Source of the DNA: Anaspis maculata
Taxonomy: Eukaryota; Arthropoda; Insecta; Coleoptera; Scraptiidae
Assembly (NCBI GenBank): GCA_949128115.1
Contig: OX421961.1
Span: forward strand, 103,710,363-103,774,362
Length of the DNA stretch: 64,000 nt
Direction: 5' to 3'
The notes under the pieces are model-generated. The model searched no databases and was not told the origin of the DNA. It worked only from the letters and a program-made list of their open reading frames with translations. Made by a program: the position numbers and the translations under genes. This document shows, in pieces, positions 59,691 to 64,000 of the stretch (position 1 is its first letter; each line of letters starts with the position of its first letter).

Positions 59691-59913
59691 ACAGGCTAAG
59701 CATGGTACAGTCAGGAATTTAATTCACCTCACTATTGAAACTTTAAAGTCACGGGTCAAACCCACGTGACACTTGTGCGTTGGTCCAGCGTGTTGATCAA
59801 TTCGTTTTTCGCCCGTCTCATTCGCACTTTTTCACCTGGGTTGGGTTCGCCATTCAGGTACGCCAACCTAAAGGTCAGTTGCTTTGTTTTCATTTTTCTT
59901 TGTGTCGTACACA

Positions 59914-62900
59914 ATGGACGCAACTTTATCGTCCATCGCGATAGCTATTGCGCGCCTTGAGCCCCTTCTGGAACAAGGCGTCACAGCTACCACCGAGCCA
60001 AGCCTCCAACCGGCATTTTTAGCCACGTTTGACATTGCGGCGGAAATTTACAACGGTTTCAAGAGCACGGTCAACACTGCCCCTCTCCCCAGTGCCTCCG
60101 AGGAGCAGAAGGCTACATTTCTTGACCGTACACTCCGGGCAGACAGCTTGTATGGCAAACTTGCTGCGGTAAAAGCCTCGTTTGCGAATTCAGAGCCGAC
60201 TTCCTCGCTCTCTCGCCAAGCCTCGCAAACTTGGTTCGAGACAGGCCGGAGCAATGTCCGATTGCCAAAAATCGCGTTGCCGTTGTTCGACGGAAAGTTA
60301 AAATCATGGCCACCATACTATGATCTATTCACGGCGTTAATACACAGAAACCAGTCTCTCTCAGATATTGAACGGTTTCAGTATCTGATCTCGTCTTTAT
60401 CTGGTGAACCTCTCTCAATGGTTAAACACCTGCCATTGACGGGAGATAATTACATAATTGCGTTCGACTCGTTGGTTGAGAGATACCAGAACGACCGCGT
60501 GCTAGTCACTTTTTACTGGCAGTCGATGATGAACGCCTCCTCCGTCACATCTGACTCCGCGCAAGCGCTTCGCCATCTTGTGAACACGTTCAACGAAAAT
60601 TTAGTGGCGCTCGAGCAGTATCCGCATATCGACCTGTGGGATTTCACCCTGTCGAGCATGCTGCTCCAGAAACTCGATGAGTCGACGCGAAAACGTTTCG
60701 AGGTGCAGTCAGCTGGCACCCCCTTCCCCAAATACGAAGACGTCAAGTCTTTCGTGCTCGACCAATGCAAGGCTTTCGAGGCAACTGCCTTAAACTCTAA
60801 AACGCAATCGAACTCCCGCTCCACACGGGCAAACACCGTTACCGTGAAGCCCGAGGTCAGCCGCAAGTCGTGGGCCTCACATACGTTGGTGTCTCAGACT
60901 TCATCTGCCCCAGCGACGTCGCATGAGTCAGCATGTTCTCATTGTGGGGCGAGAAGTCATAGAGTCACCGCGTGCAAGACTTTTCTGTCAATGTCCCCAA
61001 ATGACAGATATTTGGCGGTCAAACAGAAAAGGCTCTGTCTCAACTGCTTGAGCACCAATCACGGCGCTCCAAAATGTCCATCGTCGTATTCGTGTCGGCA
61101 GTGCCACGCAAGGCATCACACCTTGCTGCACTTCCCCAAGCCACATAGAACTGCAGGTCATGAGTCACCCAGTTCTTTATCGAATCCAGTTGAATTACCG
61201 CAAATCGTTTCCCCTGGTCTTCCAGAAAATGTCGCGAATTCGGTGACGAATCTCGCCTCAAGCCTCAAGGCAGCTCATGTTTTGTTGGCCACGGCAATCG
61301 TTCACGTTCGTGACCGGTGGGGAGGCTACCAAAGCCTCCGTGCGCTCATAGACCCTGCCAGTCAGGCATCGTTTATTTTGGACTCCTGCGTGCGCAAATT
61401 GGGTCTATCCCCATCAAATCACAATGTGCCCGTTTTTGGCTTGGGTCTCACCCCCGCCAATTCGACGTGTGGCACAGTCACTTGCCAGGTCAAGGCTGAT
61501 GATGAGTCTCTCCCAATCCCTGAATTGGAGTTAATTGTCCTGCGCAGGATTTGTGGTAACCTGCCAGACACCGCTTTGAACCCGGATCAATTCCACTTGA
61601 ACTTATCGAATCTGGCGGATCCCACATGGTTCAAGCCAGGCCCCATTCAAGTGTTGTTGGGCGCCGACGTTTATCCGTCAGTCGTGAAAGAGGGAATCGT
61701 CTCGTCAGGTCCGTCACAGCCTGTTGCCATAAACATCATTTTGGGCTGGGCTCTTCTCGGTCCCTTTCAAACCCCGTCAAAACCTCTGCATTCCTTTTTG
61801 GTCTGCACTCCAACTGGAATCGACGAGTCTCTGCACAAATTTTGGGAAGTAGAGGAAATCTCGTCACCATCGTCCAAAACACGTTTGTCCCCAGATGATG
61901 AACGTGCAGAAATTTGTTTCCGGGACTCTGTCTACCGTTGTCCGTCAGGTCGTTTTGGGGTTTCGCTTCCCTTCAAAAGGGAGTCCCCCACCTTTGAACA
62001 TTGCAGGTCTATGGCTGACCGCCGTTGGTTAGCTATCGAACGTCGCCTGGTCCGTCAGGACACACTCCGTGATCTGTACATAGCATTCATGCGCGACTAC
62101 CTCGACCTAGGTCACATGACCTTGCTGGACGCAGAACCTCCAGATTCTGAGGCGTATTACATCCCTCATCATCCGATCGTCAAGATCGAAGACGACAAGC
62201 CGAAAATTCGCGTCGTTTTTGATGCTTCGGCGCAAGCGCCGAATCATTTATCTCTCAACGAGACGCTTCTCGTCGGTCCTAAGTTACAACAGGACATAGC
62301 AGCTTTGCTACTGCAGTTTCGGTGTGAGCCGATCGTTTTTACTTGTGACATCCGTCAGATGTATCGGCAGATACTTATCTCGCCCGAACATCGCAAGTAT
62401 CAACTCATTCGCTTTCGTTTCTCCCCTGATCGACCCATTGAAACGTACCAATTGAACACCATTACATATGGTGTTTCTTCGGCACCGTTTCTAGCGGTTC
62501 GCACGTTGCTTCACTTGGCAGAACAAAGCGCCTCGAAGTTTCCATTGGCTTCGCAGGCAATTCGCCGTAATTTGTATGTAGACGATCTACTTTGCGGTGC
62601 GAACTCCGTGGAATCAGCACGGGAATTACAAACGCAGCTAATCAACCTGCTCCAATCGGGTTGCTTTGAATTGCGCAAGTGGGCAAGCAATCACCCTGAT
62701 GTGCTGCAAGACATACCACTTGATCACGTTCGAACTCAGCCGTCCACTTTCAGTGACGTTGCTGACAATACTGTAAAAATTCTTGGCCTCCAGTGGCAAG
62801 CGGCAACAGACACCTTTTCATTCACGGTTCATCCAAATGAACTACCGTGCACAAAACGGTCCATCTTGTCGGAGGTGGCTCGGATTTACGATCCGCTCGG

Positions 62901-64000
62901 CTTTCTGTGCCCTGTTGCATTTTTCGCCAAACATTTAATCCAACGGTTATGGAAACTTGGCCTTGATTGGGACGACACCCCTCCAGACATCGTATGTCAG
63001 CAGTGGTTGCGTTTTCAATCCGAGCTATCGCAACTTTCGCGGTTGCAAATTCCACGGCATACTTTTCCGTCGCCTGCAGACAGGTGCCAGTTGCACGCCT
63101 TTTGCGACGCATCTGAATCTGGGTACGCGAGCGTGCTGTACGTTCGTTACCTTCGAAATGGTGTTCCCACCATTCGTCTCCTAACCGCCAAATCAAAGGT
63201 GGCTCCAGTCAAATTGCTGACCGTACCCCGTCTCGAATTGTGTGCAGCGGTCCTACTTTCCAATCTCGTTGCCTTCACCGTTGCAGCGCTCGCAGGAACC
63301 GTACAGTTCGATGCCATATTTGCGTGGACCGATTCTACGGTTGTTCTCAGCTGGCTGCGTTCCTCTTCGCACCGCTGGAAAACATTTGTTGCTCACCGTG
63401 TTGAGCATATTCAACAGCGTGTCCCGCCTCAGTGTTGGAGACATGTCTCAACATCGGACAATCCCGCCGACCCAGCTTCGCGCGGATTGTTTCCCGAAGA
63501 CATGCTTTCGTGCTCCCTCTGGTGGTCTGGCCCACCTTTTCTGTCATCAGCGGATGACACATGGCCGGATGACAAATTCTCCGTGTCCTCCCCAGACATT
63601 GCGTCTGAAGAGCGAAAGCTCGCTTTGGTCGTGCGTGTGCCGCAGCCGCCGCCGATCGACATCGACGACCTCTTTTTGCGCATATCCTCCTTACGGAAGA
63701 TTCAGGGCGCTGTCGCCTATTTCTATCGGTTCTGCAAATGCAAGTCCGATGAGAAGTTCACAGGACCTCTCTCGGATACAGAACTCCATTTTGCCTTGTT
63801 GTACATTGTCAAACATGTACAGCAGAAGGTATTTGCCGTCGAAATCGCGTCGTTACGCAACGGCAAACCCTGTTCAAGACCCTTTCGAAAACTTTCACCC
63901 TTTCTCGATCGTGACGATGTTCTCCGCGTCGGCGGACGTTTGAAGCATTGTCATGAGTTGCCATTTGCAACCAGACACCCTGCTCTTCTTCCATCTCGTC
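59914..64000 (+). CDS. BEL/Pao Gag-Pol polyprotein, 3' end beyond window
   Basis: A single open frame runs from ATG 59914 to the window edge with no stop: 1362 codons plus one base. Order: gag (DUF1759-like, residues about 115-260, LPKIALPLFDGKLKSWPP); zinc knuckles (CSHCGARSHRVTAC at 343, CLNCLSTNHGAPKC at 375); aspartic protease (ALIDPASQASFIL, Asp480, with DPAS instead of D-S/T-G); reverse transcriptase (RVVFDASA about 765, Asp812 in CDIRQMYRQ, YVDD at 888-891); RNase H (FCDAS Asp1065, Glu1108 in PRLELCAA, Asp1140 in WTDS, Asp1186 in NPADPASRG); start of integrase (VGGRLKH, and RHP at about 1354). A fused Gag-Pol with this order is typical of BEL/Pao. The protein makes virus-like particles and copies the element's RNA into DNA. 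All visible catalytic residues are intact. It should extend some 400-500 codons more for the rest of integrase. Confidence 0.95.
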   Translation, partial: MDATLSSIAIAIARLEPLLEQGVTATTEPSLQPAFLATFDIAAEIYNGFKSTVNTAPLPSASEEQKATFLDRTLRADSLYGKLAAVKASFANSEPTSSLSRQASQTWFETGRSNVRLPKIALPLFDGKLKSWPPYYDLFTALIHRNQSLSDIERFQYLISSLSGEPLSMVKHLPLTGDNYIIAFDSLVERYQNDRVLVTFYWQSMMNASSVTSDSAQALRHLVNTFNENLVALEQYPHIDLWDFTLSSMLLQKLDESTRKRFEVQSAGTPFPKYEDVKSFVLDQCKAFEATALNSKTQSNSRSTRANTVTVKPEVSRKSWASHTLVSQTSSAPATSHESACSHCGARSHRVTACKTFLSMSPNDRYLAVKQKRLCLNCLSTNHGAPKCPSSYSCRQCHARHHTLLHFPKPHRTAGHESPSSLSNPVELPQIVSPGLPENVANSVTNLASSLKAAHVLLATAIVHVRDRWGGYQSLRALIDPASQASFILDSCVRKLGLSPSNHNVPVFGLGLTPANSTCGTVTCQVKADDESLPIPELELIVLRRICGNLPDTALNPDQFHLNLSNLADPTWFKPGPIQVLLGADVYPSVVKEGIVSSGPSQPVAINIILGWALLGPFQTPSKPLHSFLVCTPTGIDESLHKFWEVEEISSPSSKTRLSPDDERAEICFRDSVYRCPSGRFGVSLPFKRESPTFEHCRSMADRRWLAIERRLVRQDTLRDLYIAFMRDYLDLGHMTLLDAEPPDSEAYYIPHHPIVKIEDDKPKIRVVFDASAQAPNHLSLNETLLVGPKLQQDIAALLLQFRCEPIVFTCDIRQMYRQILISPEHRKYQLIRFRFSPDRPIETYQLNTITYGVSSAPFLAVRTLLHLAEQSASKFPLASQAIRRNLYVDDLLCGANSVESARELQTQLINLLQSGCFELRKWASNHPDVLQDIPLDHVRTQPSTFSDVADNTVKILGLQWQAATDTFSFTVHPNELPCTKRSILSEVARIYDPLGFLCPVAFFAKHLIQRLWKLGLDWDDTPPDIVCQQWLRFQSELSQLSRLQIPRHTFPSPADRCQLHAFCDASESGYASVLYVRYLRNGVPTIRLLTAKSKVAPVKLLTVPRLELCAAVLLSNLVAFTVAALAGTVQFDAIFAWTDSTVVLSWLRSSSHRWKTFVAHRVEHIQQRVPPQCWRHVSTSDNPADPASRGLFPEDMLSCSLWWSGPPFLSSADDTWPDDKFSVSSPDIASEERKLALVVRVPQPPPIDIDDLFLRISSLRKIQGAVAYFYRFCKCKSDEKFTGPLSDTELHFALLYIVKHVQQKVFAVEIASLRNGKPCSRPFRKLSPFLDRDDVLRVGGRLKHCHELPFATRHPALLPSR

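Noticed and set aside
60640..60660. TTCACCCTGTCG as another CAGGGTG fold-back end
   Set aside because: It lies within the intact Gag reading frame with no inverted partner; coincidence.
63242..63943. 233-codon plus-strand frame near the window end
   Set aside because: It is out of phase within the BEL Gag-Pol frame, which has clear RNase H motifs across the same bases.

Overview
The window looks like repeat-rich nuclear DNA of an arthropod. It is AT-rich and has no operon-like gene packing. It carries LTR and non-LTR retrotransposons, hAT, piggyBac, pogo-like and THAP-type DNA transposons, a tRNA-derived SINE and very many fold-back (inverted-repeat) elements. An insect, perhaps a hemipteran such as a whitefly or aphid, fits the style of the repeats, but the sequence does not settle the species. 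I found no convincing host gene; one short GC-richer reading frame at 6983-7282 is the only weak candidate.

Layout. 0-6.5 kb: a fold-back element (132-819), a MITE split by a 5'-truncated LINE (877-1874), and a 4.6 kb palindrome (1904-6465) whose arms carry about 150-bp tandem units. 7.5-11.4 kb: a small hairpin MITE, then an hAT-type element (8114-11378, perfect 8-bp target duplication) filled by a MITE, two fold-backs and a SINE. 12-17.5 kb: more fold-backs. 18.7-23.3 kb: a fold-back split by a 2.5 kb hAT-type element (19723-22204). 23.4-24.6 kb: pieces of non-LTR reverse transcriptases. 26.8-28.5 kb: a decayed piggyBac with its TTAA ends, interrupted by a 177-bp hAT MITE. 32.1-34.0 kb: 3' LTR, polypurine tract and integrase remnant of a 412-like Ty3/gypsy element on the minus strand. 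36.5-40.5 kb: a 4 kb inverted repeat. 41.1-42.2 kb: a TIR element holding a THAP-domain transposase start that is itself split by a hairpin insert. 42.9-45.3 kb: a related LTR fragment and two fold-backs. 45.5-48.5 kb: an internally deleted Ty3/gypsy element with both LTRs. 48.6-51.3 kb: a pogo-like remnant and a TIR element containing a LINE fragment. 54.8-58.1 kb: a nearly perfect 1.8 kb palindrome, two neighbouring hAT MITEs and a TTAA-flanked fold-back.

58.8 kb to the window end: the best-preserved gene. It has a BEL/Pao 5' LTR, a primer-binding site matching tRNA-Tyr, and one unbroken Gag-Pol frame from 59914 to beyond 64000 (at least 1362 codons). It contains gag, zinc knuckles, protease, reverse transcriptase, RNase H and the start of integrase, and looks like a recent, possibly active copy.

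Overall the window records layered insertions: elements nest inside one another, and target duplications give the order. No CRISPR array, rRNA or bona fide tRNA gene was seen.
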